Source: an uncultured Rhodospirillales bacterium (GTDB taxonomy: Bacteria; Pseudomonadota; Alphaproteobacteria; Rhodospirillales; UBA2165). Taken from it: a stretch of DNA of 64,000 nucleotides. The notes beneath the pieces were generated by a model. That model searched no databases. It was not told the origin of the DNA and saw only the letters and a list, made by a program, of their open reading frames with translations. A program made the translations under genes and the position numbers. The stretch covers positions 2,390,281 through 2,454,280 of the forward strand of contig CAJXKD010000001.1 in the NCBI GenBank assembly GCA_913055735.1, in the 5' to 3' direction. The number at the start of each line of letters is the position of its first letter. Position 1 is the stretch's first letter. Shown in pieces: positions 32,656-41,060 of this stretch.

Positions 32656-33792
32656 ATGAGAAGCATCATGCGAAAAGCAACATTTGCCGGCGCGGCCTTG
32701 ATGGCGCTGGCGGCGGCCGGGCAGGCCTCGGCCATGGACCTGGTATACGGTTCCTGGACGCCGGCGGTATCCTACGTGAACCGCGTTGCGATGCCGAAGG
32801 TCTTTAAAGAGATCAAGGAAGAAACCAACGGTGAGATCAACTGGCGGATCGTCGCAGGTGGTGCCCTCGCGAGTCCGAAGGGATCGTTCCAGGCCGCTTC
32901 TGATGGTTTGGCGAGCGCGACCTTCGGTATTGCCATTTATGTGCCGAACTTGGTGCCGTCATTGAACACTATATATTCGACGCTCATTTTCGAGGGTGGG
33001 TCCATTCAGGGAACACCTGCCGCGTTGGAAACCTTTACGCTCAACTGTCCGTCCTGCCTCGCTGAGTTTAAGAAGATCAACATTGCGCCCATGTCGGGTT
33101 GGACGACGTCGCAATACCACCTTGCATGCCGTGAACCGATCAAGTCAGTTGAGGATATGAAGGGCAAGCGGATCCGCGGTACCGGCGGTCCGGCCCAGCT
33201 GTGGGAACTTGCCGGCGCGACGCCGGTGTCTTCGACGCTTCCCGAGTCGCTCACGCTGCTGCAACGCGGCGGCCTTGATTGCATGCATTCTACCTTCACG
33301 TGGCTGCAAACGTTCGGGTACGGCGATTACGGCAAATACGTCACCGATTATCCGCTGAGCCTCTCCGGCCCCGCCATTGGCCTCATGATGAACCGGGATG
33401 TCTGGAACAAGCTCACCGGCGCGCAAAAGACCATGCACCTCAAGAAAGCCTCTTGGGTGAGCGCGGCCGAAGCCATTGGCGATTTCACCGAGCTGAACAA
33501 CACGTTCCTGGCGAAGGTGAAGAAGGAAAAAGGCGTGCAGATGGTGCCGGCTGAGAAGGCTGGTTTCGACAAGCTGGTTGCCGATTTCGATAAGGTGCAG
33601 CGTGCCAGCGTGATCAAGGCCGCCAAGAACTTCGGTGTTGCGGATCCTGGCGCCATCATTGATGCCTATAAGCGCAATCTCGAAAAATGGACCAAGCTGA
33701 CGGCAGATATCAGCGGGCACGACGATACCGACAAGCTCGCCGACTTGATCTGGGAACACATCTACTCCAAGGTCGACGTCAATACCTACTAG
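32656..33792 (+). CDS. TRAP transporter solute-binding protein (DctP type), copy 2
   Basis: This 378-aa protein has a signal peptide (MRSIMRKATFAGAALMAL, cleavage after ASA) and shares extended blocks with copy 1: CREPIKSVEDMKGKRIRGTG, LLQRGGLDC, and LIWEHIYSKVDVNTY against MIWERIYSKVDVNSF at the C-terminus. GGGAGGAGC just upstream fixes the ATG at 32656. It directly precedes the DctQ and DctM genes, so it is probably the main receptor. The two copies may differ in ligand preference or expression. Confidence 0.9.
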   Translation: MRSIMRKATFAGAALMALAAAGQASAMDLVYGSWTPAVSYVNRVAMPKVFKEIKEETNGEINWRIVAGGALASPKGSFQAASDGLASATFGIAIYVPNLVPSLNTIYSTLIFEGGSIQGTPAALETFTLNCPSCLAEFKKINIAPMSGWTTSQYHLACREPIKSVEDMKGKRIRGTGGPAQLWELAGATPVSSTLPESLTLLQRGGLDCMHSTFTWLQTFGYGDYGKYVTDYPLSLSGPAIGLMMNRDVWNKLTGAQKTMHLKKASWVSAAEAIGDFTELNNTFLAKVKKEKGVQMVPAEKAGFDKLVADFDKVQRASVIKAAKNFGVADPGAIIDAYKRNLEKWTKLTADISGHDDTDKLADLIWEHIYSKVDVNTY

Positions 33793-33841
33793 GTCTTGGA
33801 CATATTTAAACCGGCGGAAAGCCGGAGAAATTCTGTGACGC

Positions 33842-33859
33842 GGCCCCCGCAAGGGGGCC
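33842..33859 (+). terminator. Intercistronic hairpin before dctQ
   Basis: GGCCCCC-GCAA-GGGGGCC forms a 7-bp GC stem with a GNRA tetraloop between the receptor and DctQ genes, without a U tail. Such hairpins commonly lower membrane-subunit expression or protect the receptor mRNA, so attenuation is more likely than full termination. Confidence 0.5.
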
Positions 33860-33883
33860 TCGTTGCAGTGTTGAGGGGGAGGC

Positions 33884-34408
33884 ATGACGGACAAATTGCT
33901 CAAGTGGCTTGAGCCGCCCATTCACATTCTCATGTGGGTCGGTTTGCTCGCCGGATTTCTCATGATGATGCATGTGACGGCGGACGTTGCCGGCCGTGCC
34001 TTTTTCACCCCGATCACCGGCACCAACGAAGTGGTATCCGGCTATTACATGATCGCCGTTGCCTATTTTCCGTGGGCGCTGATTGCCCGCAACGACGATC
34101 ACATCATGGTCGAACTTTTCACCCGTAACCTTTCGACGACCGTACTGCATTGGATGGACGTGGTGGTCAAAATCGCGACCGCTGTCTACGTCGCCATTTT
34201 CGTCTGGCAGACCTGGGAACGGGCGATCCAGCAGATGGGCGCCGGAGAAGCCCTGCAGGTCGGCGGCGGTTATTTCATTGTTTGGCCCAGCCGTTATTTC
34301 CTGCCCATCGCCGGCGGCATGATGGTGATCTATCTCGTGATCCGCATCATTCATGACATACGGCATCCACATCGGCCGTCCGAGCATCATGGGGAGTCGC
34401 GCATATGA
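33884..34408 (+). CDS. TRAP transporter small permease (DctQ)
   Basis: This 174-aa protein has four membrane helices in the DctQ pattern, with a conserved ARNDDHIMVELFTRNL loop after the second helix and WPSRYFLPIAGG before the last. DctQ subunits are essential partners of the large permease. Its last codons overlap the DctM start by 4 bases. GAGGGGGAGG upstream gives a strong ribosome site for the ATG at 33884. It works with the two solute-binding proteins upstream. Confidence 0.9.
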   Translation: MTDKLLKWLEPPIHILMWVGLLAGFLMMMHVTADVAGRAFFTPITGTNEVVSGYYMIAVAYFPWALIARNDDHIMVELFTRNLSTTVLHWMDVVVKIATAVYVAIFVWQTWERAIQQMGAGEALQVGGGYFIVWPSRYFLPIAGGMMVIYLVIRIIHDIRHPHRPSEHHGESRI

Positions 34409-35721
34409 GTCCCCTGACACTCTCTCTGGGCAGCCTGCTGATCATTCTTGTTCTGATCGGTCTCAGGGTTCCCATCGGTGTGGCGCTCGGCGGCGTATCG
34501 TTGGCGGGCTTCGCTTATTTGACCAACTTCAAGGTGGCGCTCGGCGTTATTCGCGAGACGCCCTATGTGTTTTCGGCGAACTGGGATTTAACGGCGATCC
34601 CCATGTTCCTGCTGTTGGGGGCGATTGCCAACAATTCCGGGATCAGCACGTCGCTGTTCCGCGCGGCGCGGCTCTGGTTCGGGGCGCTCCCCGGCGGTCT
34701 GGCCGTTGCCACCAATATGGCATGTGCGGGTTTCGCGGCGGCTTGCGGGTCGTCGGTCGCCGCGGCGGCCGCCATGGCACGTCTCGCGACGCCGGAAATG
34801 ATCAAACATGGATATGACAAAGGTTTGGCTACCGGTGTCGTGGCCAGCGCGGGAACGCTCGCGGCGTTGATCCCGCCGTCCATTCTGTTTGTGCTCTACG
34901 GCATTTTTGCCGAGGTCTCCATCGTCAAGCTGCTGATCGCCGGCGTGTTGCCGGGCCTGCTGACGGCGGGCGTCTACACGGCGATGATCGTTATCCGCTG
35001 TAAGATCAATCCGAATCTGGCACCCAAGGTGGACCTGGGTAGTTCGGCGGAACTGCGCCGGGAACGCTGGGCAGCGCTCGGTGAGGTATGGCCGCTGTTG
35101 ATCCTGATCGCCGGTATCATCGGTGGATTGTACGGCGGTGTCGTGACGCCGACGGAGGCCGGTGCCGCGGGCGCATTTCTGGCAGTGGTCATCGGTGTCG
35201 TTCAGCGGCGGCTCGATTTTGCCAAGTTCATGAACGCGTTGCGCGATGCCATCGGCACCACGGCGCAGATCTTCTTCGTCGGCATGGGTGCGGTGATGTA
35301 CACCAAGTTCCTGGCGCTTGCCGGCATCTCGACGCTGCTCACCGATGCCATCGGCGCCTGGGCGCTCGATCCCATCCTGTTGGTGATCGCCGCCTCGATC
35401 ATCTATGTGATCCTGGGTATGTTCCTCGATCCTTTGGGGATCGTGCTGATCACCATTCCGGTGTTGCTGCCTATGTTCACAGCGTTGGATCTGGACCTCG
35501 TCTGGTTCGGCGTGATCGTGGTCAAGTATGTCGAGATCGGCCTTTTGACCCCGCCAGTTGGGTTCAACGTTTATGTCGTGAAGAACGTGGTCGGGGATAC
35601 GGTGCCGCTCCACGACATCTTCAAGGGCTGTTTCTGGTTCCTGGCATGCGAAGTCGTCATCATGGCGTTGCTGATCGGATTCCCTGAAATCTCGCTCTGG
35701 TTACCCCGGACGATGGGTTAA
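34405..35721 (+). CDS. TRAP transporter large permease (DctM)
   Basis: This 438-aa protein has about twelve hydrophobic helices of the DctM/ion-transporter superfamily. Typical segments are WDLTAIPMFLLLGAIANNSG, ATPEMIKHGYDKGLATGVVA, SAGTLAALIPPSI, VVTPTEAGAAGAFL, and TPPVGFNVYVV near the C-terminus. It catalyses secondary, usually Na+-coupled, uptake of the ligand delivered by the DctP receptors. ATG overlaps the dctQ stop by 4 bases. A 10-bp hairpin follows at 35737. Confidence 0.93.
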   Translation: MSPLTLSLGSLLIILVLIGLRVPIGVALGGVSLAGFAYLTNFKVALGVIRETPYVFSANWDLTAIPMFLLLGAIANNSGISTSLFRAARLWFGALPGGLAVATNMACAGFAAACGSSVAAAAAMARLATPEMIKHGYDKGLATGVVASAGTLAALIPPSILFVLYGIFAEVSIVKLLIAGVLPGLLTAGVYTAMIVIRCKINPNLAPKVDLGSSAELRRERWAALGEVWPLLILIAGIIGGLYGGVVTPTEAGAAGAFLAVVIGVVQRRLDFAKFMNALRDAIGTTAQIFFVGMGAVMYTKFLALAGISTLLTDAIGAWALDPILLVIAASIIYVILGMFLDPLGIVLITIPVLLPMFTALDLDLVWFGVIVVKYVEIGLLTPPVGFNVYVVKNVVGDTVPLHDIFKGCFWFLACEVVIMALLIGFPEISLWLPRTMG

Positions 35722-35736
35722 GCCGCACACGATCTT

Positions 35737-35762
35737 GGACGGTGGGTCTTAGCCCACCGTCC
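35737..35762 (+). terminator. Terminator hairpin after dctM
   Basis: GGACGGTGGG pairs perfectly with CCCACCGTCC around TCTTAG, 15 bases after the dctM stop. The tail is weakly T-rich (TACAATCGTTTCC). Confidence 0.65.
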
Positions 35763-35776
35763 TACAATCGTTTCCT

Positions 35777-35870
35777 CCCTGAAAAATCAAGACGCCCCAA
35801 AGGCGGGTTGCTAAGCTGCAACTTAATGGCGGCACGAGAACGTGCGGTCGCAACCATAATTTTTTCAGGG
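35777..35870 (+). promoter_or_regulatory. Structured 5' leader (riboswitch-like) of the MetE-like gene
   Basis: A closing stem pairs CCCTGAAAAAT (35777-35787) with ATTTTTTCAGGG (35859-35870, one extra T). Inside are three hairpins: CGCC/GGCG (35793-35805), GTTGC/GCAAC (35807-35822) and GCACG-AGAA-CGTGC (35832-35845). The 3' strand of the closing stem carries the AGGG of the ribosome site for the ATG at 35878, so folding could gate translation. I do not recognise a named riboswitch class. A repeat element is another reading. Confidence 0.5.
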
Positions 35871-35877
35871 AAGTCAC

Positions 35878-37059
35878 ATGTACAAAGCATCCGCCGATAT
35901 CGTTATGCCTACGTCGATCATCGGGTCGTTGCCGCGGCCCGGATGGTTCACCGAAAATCTTGGCCGCCGCGCTTTTCTCGAAGCGATGGTCGATTCCCGC
36001 TATCGGGAGCAATACGAGGACGTCGTGTCCGTCTATTTGCGCTGGCAGGAATTGGCCGGCATCGACATCTGCACCGACGGCGACGCCCACTACGACGAGC
36101 AGGTCGGCGGCTTCAGTTGGCAGAGCTATGCTCCCAACCGTATGGCGGGATTCAGCAATCACGCGCAGATCAGCGCCTACCGGGTTGGCGCGGCCGCCTA
36201 TCCGCGCGGCCATATCCTGCACGACTTCCTCGAATGCCGCATCTTGCCCAAGATCGTCGGGGCCGTGGGGCCGGGCGACCTTCAGTATAAATCCATGTGG
36301 AGGGCCGCCCAGCGCCTGACGGAGAAGCCGATCAAGTTCGGCACGATCACGCCGGAGCTGTTGGCGGCCTCGGTGGAGGACGAATACTACAAGGACCCCG
36401 TAGACCGCCTCATGGCGTTAAGCGAGGCGCTGAACACCGAGCTCAACGACCTCGCGGATGCCGGCTGCCCGGTGATCCAGATGGAGGAGCCGCAAATCCA
36501 CATGACCCCGATACGGGGCAAGCTGTTCGGCAAGCTTGGGACCGAAGAATTGGTCGACGTCTTCAACAAAACGGTGAAGGGCCTCGATAAAAAGACGGAG
36601 ATTTGGTGCCACACCTGTTGGGGCAACCCGGCGCAGCAGCGTATTTTCAAAGAGGTGCAGAGTTATCAGCCGACCCTCGAAGCGTTGAACCAAGTCAACG
36701 CCGACGTGCTGACGTTCGAGACCTGCAGCTCAGGAACCGGCGACCTCAAGGCCATCGGCGAGATCATCACGGATAAGAAGATTGCCATCGGCGTGATCGA
36801 CCATCACACGCTGCAGGTGGAGCGGCCGGACGAGGTGGCGGATTTGATCCGTGAAGCGCTCAAATACATCCCTGCGGAACGGCTGATGATTACATCGGAT
36901 TGCGGCATGGGCCGCGAGGGGATGAGCCGCCGCCATGCCCAATACAAGCTGGTCGCCATGGTCCAAGGCACCAACATGGTGCGCGAGGAGCTTGGCCTGC
37001 CGTTGGCGAAGTGTTTGGCCGAGGATCAGCGCTATTCGCTGGCGGCGGAAGTCGGATAA
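35878..37059 (+). CDS. Core-MetE-like (cobalamin-independent methionine synthase family) enzyme
   Basis: This 393-aa protein has only the catalytic C-terminal barrel of MetE. The zinc site is complete: His245 and Cys247 in WCHTCWGN, Glu281 in TFETCS, and Cys342 in TSDCGMGR. The substrate-binding IGSLPRPGWF lies at the N-terminus. Full-length MetE is about twice this size, so it is a core-MetE or a related methyltransferase/lyase. It follows a structured leader and converges on the fused selenoprotein gene. It may transfer methyl groups from a corrinoid or a small methylated compound rather than make methionine; this is inference. Confidence 0.8.
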   Translation: MYKASADIVMPTSIIGSLPRPGWFTENLGRRAFLEAMVDSRYREQYEDVVSVYLRWQELAGIDICTDGDAHYDEQVGGFSWQSYAPNRMAGFSNHAQISAYRVGAAAYPRGHILHDFLECRILPKIVGAVGPGDLQYKSMWRAAQRLTEKPIKFGTITPELLAASVEDEYYKDPVDRLMALSEALNTELNDLADAGCPVIQMEEPQIHMTPIRGKLFGKLGTEELVDVFNKTVKGLDKKTEIWCHTCWGNPAQQRIFKEVQSYQPTLEALNQVNADVLTFETCSSGTGDLKAIGEIITDKKIAIGVIDHHTLQVERPDEVADLIREALKYIPAERLMITSDCGMGREGMSRRHAQYKLVAMVQGTNMVREELGLPLAKCLAEDQRYSLAAEVG

Positions 37060-37070
37060 TTCAGCGGTCC

Positions 37071-37103
37071 AAATGGCGCTAGCGTAAATTGCTAGCGCCA
37101 TTT
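37071..37103. terminator. Bidirectional terminator between the MetE-like and selenoprotein genes
   Basis: AAATGGCGCTAGC pairs perfectly over 13 bp with GCTAGCGCCATTT around GTAAATT. It lies in the 57-base gap between two convergent stops and has A/T ends on both sides, so it can serve both genes. Confidence 0.85.
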
Positions 37104-37116
37104 GTTATCCGGCGCG

Positions 37117-38751
37117 CTAACGCCATTTATCGATCGAGTGCGTCGCGTTTCCGCGGTAGATCCCGCCGAACATCTTCCAGGCGCCCTGGGTCTCGCCGCC
37201 GGCGACGACGATATGGATGTCCTCGGGGCGGAACATCTCGACCATCTCGTCAGGGGCCGCTTTGAGGCGCGTTGCGTAAGGCTCGACCCCGGCGACCGCA
37301 AGCGGATGAACGAGGGTCTTGATCCACTGGTTATCCCAATATTCGCGGGCTGGTAGCCGGCCGTTCTCGGCGAACCACTGGATGAGCTTTTCCTTGGTGT
37401 CGTATCCGAGATCGGCAAAGCCCCGGGCGCAGATGGGGTCCATCACGAACAGCGGCGGATTGTAATGTTCCGCCGCCGCCATGGCGTGACGCATTTTCTC
37501 CTGCCAGGTTTCGCGCGGCCCGTAACCCGCATGCGTGTACCAGCCGCCGAAGAAATTGCTGATGGTGCTTTCTTCTTTCTTGAAACCCTTCTGCACGTGC
37601 AGCGGCGCCCAGGGGCTGCGCTCTTCCGCTTCCGGGAAGGTGGCCGTGTAGTTGTACCAGTTTCCCAGCGAGCCCATGTAGGTGTCGCCCGGCACCGAGC
37701 CACCCTGAAGGTTGACGGACAGCAGGTTATAGGCGCGCCCGATGGTCGCGTTGGCGTGGTTGTAGGGACCCATGACGCCGATCCCAGAATCCATGCCAAT
37801 CTCGTCGCGGATTGGGCCGTTGACCACCGACAACATGGCAAAGGATGTCGTGCTCGAGGAGCGTGCCGACTGACCGCTCGCCGCCAGGGCGAGGATCACC
37901 GGCAAGTATTCCGGCTTGGCGCCCGCCATCACGGCATTTACAGCGACCTTCTCGACGGTGAACTCCCAGGCCTCGCGGAAGTTGGTCGGTTTCAATTGGC
38001 CGACCACCTCGTCGGGGCTGTGGCTGGCGCCTTTGAGCATCGCCTCAACCCGTTCTTCGGTCGGGAGGATGATGGGGAAATTGTCGGTCCATCTGTTTTC
38101 CAGAAACAGGGCCTGGAGATTGTCTTCGGTGTCCGGCTCAAGAAGGCGCGGGGTCGAGCGTTCGAACGACAGCCCCTTCATGTCTTCATCGGTCAGCGGG
38201 AAAGACAAGCCTTCGATGATTTCCTGCATGAAGGGCCGTTTGCTGACCGGATCATTGCCTTCGATGTAGTCACGCAGCTCGACCGGTGTGCGCCCGACGA
38301 TGGGTTGCGGAACGAATGCCTGGCGCGTGGTCGGCATGCCGGCAGTGCGGGCGGTCGAACGGGCCAGCCGGGCAAACGCATTGGTGTGCACGGCGACCGT
38401 CGGAACCCCGGCCTGCTCGAGGGACATTGCAAGCCCGACGACCGTCGGGCTGCAGGTGCTTCACAAACCGACGCCGAGAACCGCGGCGTCGCCGTCAGCC
38501 TCCACGGCTGCGCGCATGTCGGGATCGTCGACCCAGCTTTGGCGCGGTTTGATCTTCTGCGTCTGGACGCCCGGCAGGTGCTGGTCGAACCAGTCTTCCA
38601 TCTGGTCCATGAACTCTTCCGAATTGTCGAAGAGGCAATCGACCAGGTAAACCTTCTTGCCGTCCATGCTGTCGAGCCGGGGGGCGAGGCGCTTGCCTGC
38701 CACCTTCGGCGGATAGCCGCGAGGATCGTGAACCGTCAGTTTCTCAGCCAT
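37117..38751 (-). CDS. Fused UGSC-type selenoprotein (in-frame UGA = Sec97)
   Basis: ATG at 38751, with AGGAG upstream, opens 96 codons, then UGA (38461-38463), then 447 codons in the same frame to 37117. The product is 544 aa with Sec97-Ser-Thr-Cys100. Residues 1 to about 125 align with the small UGSC protein at 19626 (MDGKKVYLVDC, then VGL-Sec-STCSPT, then QAGVPTVAVHTNAF). The rest aligns with the large domain at 20150. A near-ideal SECIS hairpin follows the UGA. Both subunits of locus 1 are thus one polypeptide here, without the CPTC domain; a thioredoxin reductase lies 61 bases upstream. Reductase role inferred, substrate unknown. Confidence 0.9.
38429..38453 (-). promoter_or_regulatory. 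SECIS element for Sec97
   Basis: On the coding strand AGCCCGAC pairs with GTCGGGCT around the tetraloop GGTC, extended past a single bulged T by a GC/GC pair. The loop begins 17 bases after the UGA (18 in E. coli fdhF, which also presents GGUC at its tip). An 8-bp perfect stem at this position is strong support for Sec insertion. Confidence 0.9.
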
Positions 38752-38812
38752 TTGAAACTCCTAAGCGTAAGTCTGGTGCGCTAAAGGCGCGCTCTTTGTT
38801 GTTTTCTAAATC

Positions 38813-39745
38813 CTAGTCCCGCCACGACCCGCTGGTGAGGTACGCATCGGCTGCGATTGCCGCCGCGGCGCCATCACCTGCCGCGGCCGCCGCGCGTCCC
38901 GCCGTTCCGGTGCGAACGGTCCCCGCGGCGAAAACGCCGGGAAGGGTGGTCCGCATCTCGCCGTCGACCGGTATCCGGCCGGTGGGGTCGAGGGTCAGCA
39001 GGCCGTCCAAAAAGGCCGTGTTGGGTTGAAGGCCAACGTATACGAACACCCCGGTCAGTTCCACATCCTCGGTGGCATTCGTCGAACTGTCCTTGATGCG
39101 GACACCGGTCACGCCGTCTTCGCCGAGGACCTCCTCGATCACCGTATTGTTGCGGATCTCGATCTTCGGATTGGCCGATACCAAGTCACGGTAGCTGGCT
39201 TGCGCCGTCAGGTCCGGGGCGTCGTTGAACAAATAGACCTTGGAGGCGAATTCGGCGAGGGTGAGGCCCTCTTGGGCTGCCGAGTCGCCGCCGCCGGCAA
39301 TGGCCGCGACCTGATCGCGGAGCAGCGGTGCGTCGCAGGTGGCGCAATGGCTCACACCCCGCCCGCGCAGCCGTTCCTCGCCGGGCACGTTCAACTCCTT
39401 GAGCGCGGTCCCCGTGGCAATGACGACCGCGCCGGCCAAAACCTCTTCGCCCGCTGTGGTGATTTTCCATTTGCTGTCGGCCGCTTCGATGGCGCTGACC
39501 TCGACCGGGTCGAATTCGGCGCCGGCCTCGCCGGCCTGTTCCTCGGCCATGGGGCACAGGTCGAAACCCGGCACTCCTTCGGGGAACCCGGGGTACCCCT
39601 CGACCTTCTCGATGCTGAGAAGATGGCCGCCGAGAACATCGCCGGTCAGCACGATGGTCGACCGGCCCAGTCGGGCCGACGTCAATCCGGCGGTCAATCC
39701 CGCGATTCCGGCGCCGATGACGGCCACATCAAATTCTTTGCTCAC
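38813..39745 (-). CDS. Thioredoxin reductase-like flavoprotein
   Basis: This 310-aa protein is a low-molecular-weight thioredoxin-reductase homologue. The FAD Rossmann motif is VIGAGIAGLTAGL near 10-22. The redox pair is Cys134-x-x-Cys137 in HCATCDAP, the NADPH motif is GGGDSAAQEG, and GVFAAGTVRTG is the C-terminal FAD segment (Thr replaces the usual Asp in GD). The start is GTG at 39745 with AAAGGAGTAGG upstream. It precedes the fused selenoprotein in the same direction, so it probably supplies reducing power to it, directly or through thioredoxin. A housekeeping TrxB role is less likely given this context. Confidence 0.88.
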   Translation of the reverse strand: MSKEFDVAVIGAGIAGLTAGLTSARLGRSTIVLTGDVLGGHLLSIEKVEGYPGFPEGVPGFDLCPMAEEQAGEAGAEFDPVEVSAIEAADSKWKITTAGEEVLAGAVVIATGTALKELNVPGEERLRGRGVSHCATCDAPLLRDQVAAIAGGGDSAAQEGLTLAEFASKVYLFNDAPDLTAQASYRDLVSANPKIEIRNNTVIEEVLGEDGVTGVRIKDSSTNATEDVELTGVFVYVGLQPNTAFLDGLLTLDPTGRIPVDGEMRTTLPGVFAAGTVRTGTAGRAAAAAGDGAAAAIAADAYLTSGSWRD

Positions 39746-39933
39746 GCGCCCTACTCCTTTTTCTAGGCCTTTTTTATTCGCGTTTGTGCAGTTGTTCCGC
39801 AGGGCGAACGCTTAGCGCGCCAGTGTTATGCGATCAAGTCCGGTCATGGATTTTATCCGCATGAAAGGTGGGGTTATTCCCGTGTGGGCCAAGAGCGGCA
39901 GCGCTGCCCATTCGGGGTGCGCGGATAAGAAAA

Positions 39934-39960
39934 GGCCGCCCGAAGGATTTCCGGGCGGCC
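39934..39960 (-). terminator. Rho-independent terminator of the TAXI-TRAP operon
   Basis: Read on the minus strand, GGCCGCCCG pairs with CGGGCGGCC (9 bp, 9-base loop) and is followed by TTTTCTT. It lies 23 bases after the stop of the TAXI receptor gene and separates it from the thioredoxin reductase transcript. Confidence 0.85.
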
Positions 39961-39983
39961 CATCCAATCCGATTGATCGGCGG

Positions 39984-40982
39984 TTACATGCCGATCTTGA
40001 TACCGGCCTCGCGATAGTACTTCACGGCACCGGGGTGATAGTCGATGGCGTGGGTTGGGGCCATCGCCTCGTTCTTACCCCGCTTAAAGGCACCGAAGGT
40101 ATCGCCCAGCGCTTTGCGGTTCTCGGCGATCGCCTTGGTCGCCTTGTAGACGAGTTCTTCCGGCGCATCCTTGTGGGTCACCATCATCCAGGGAATTTCG
40201 ATGATGTTGGCGGCGTCCTGCAGGCCGGGAATGGCGGAATTGGCCTTCATGGGAATGATGCTGGCCGCCGGCAGAAACTTCTTGAATTTCGCCTGCCCCT
40301 CGGGCGACGAGTCCAAGGACACGTACTGGATGCCCCCTCGGGATTGCAGCTTGGCGTTGACCTTCTTGCCTGCCGCCGAGTTGAGGCTGATCAGGGTGAC
40401 ATCGACCAATCCGTCACCGAGGGCGGTCATGCCCTTGACGAAGTTGGACACCGGCACCTGCTTGAAGTCGTCATAGGTCATGCCGCCGTTGGCGAGGGCA
40501 CCGGCGATGTAATAGGCGATAATGGTCGAGGCTTTGTATTCTGACGCGATCCGTAGATCCTTGCGCTTGGCATAGACGTCCTGAATGGTTCGGATGCCTG
40601 AATCCTTGACCACCATGAGACCCGTGCGCAGCGGGAACATGGTCCCCACGACCCGCAGGTTCGGATTGGTCTTGCCTTCGAAGTTGCCCGTGCCGGTCGC
40701 GGCATATTCGACCTCGACGGCATTGGCGAAGCCGAACTCAATCTCGCCGCGGCTGATCAGCGGCAGGTAAGCGGCGGTACCGGCAAGCGGTTGGGTGCGT
40801 GCCGTGATACCGGCCTTGAGGTTGAGCACCTTGGCGACGGCCTGGCCGGTGTTGTAGCCGAGGCTGCCTTGCTGGCCGGTGGCGACGCCAACGACGTCCG
40901 CCGCGCCGGCGGGAGCGGACATAAGGCCCATCGCCGCGACGGCAGCGACACCGGCCCATGATTTCCGGATCCTATTGAACAT
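39984..40982 (-). CDS. TAXI-family TRAP transporter solute-binding protein
   Basis: This 332-aa periplasmic protein has a signal peptide (MFNRIRKSWAGVAAVAAM, cleavage after AGA) and the TAXI-family core: VGVATGQQGSLGYNTGQAVAKVL, GEIEFGFANAVEVEYA and NPNLRVVGTMFPLRTGLMV. AAGGAGGAAGA fixes the ATG at 40982; upstream in-frame codons are not used. TAXI receptors deliver amino acids or C4/C5 acids to fused DctQM permeases. It lies just downstream of that permease in the same direction, with a strong terminator after it. Confidence 0.9.
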   Translation of the reverse strand: MFNRIRKSWAGVAAVAAMGLMSAPAGAADVVGVATGQQGSLGYNTGQAVAKVLNLKAGITARTQPLAGTAAYLPLISRGEIEFGFANAVEVEYAATGTGNFEGKTNPNLRVVGTMFPLRTGLMVVKDSGIRTIQDVYAKRKDLRIASEYKASTIIAYYIAGALANGGMTYDDFKQVPVSNFVKGMTALGDGLVDVTLISLNSAAGKKVNAKLQSRGGIQYVSLDSSPEGQAKFKKFLPAASIIPMKANSAIPGLQDAANIIEIPWMMVTHKDAPEELVYKATKAIAENRKALGDTFGAFKRGKNEAMAPTHAIDYHPGAVKYYREAGIKIGM

Positions 40983-41060
40983 ATTCTTCCTCCTTGCGGT
41001 CTCTGTACCTCGCCGGCGGATCGGGGGACCGCTCCCGATGCCAGTTAAATTTTCGGTCAT

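Noticed and set aside
38461..38463. Treating 37117-38427 and 38461-38751 as two separate genes
   Set aside because: They are in the same frame, separated by one UGA with 11 further sense codons before the first ATG, and the downstream part has no ribosome site.
37465..38784. Plus-strand ORF of 439 codons opposite the fused selenoprotein
   Set aside because: It is a shadow frame opposite a gene with strong homology to locus 1 and a SECIS; the translation is His/Arg/Gly-rich without domains.
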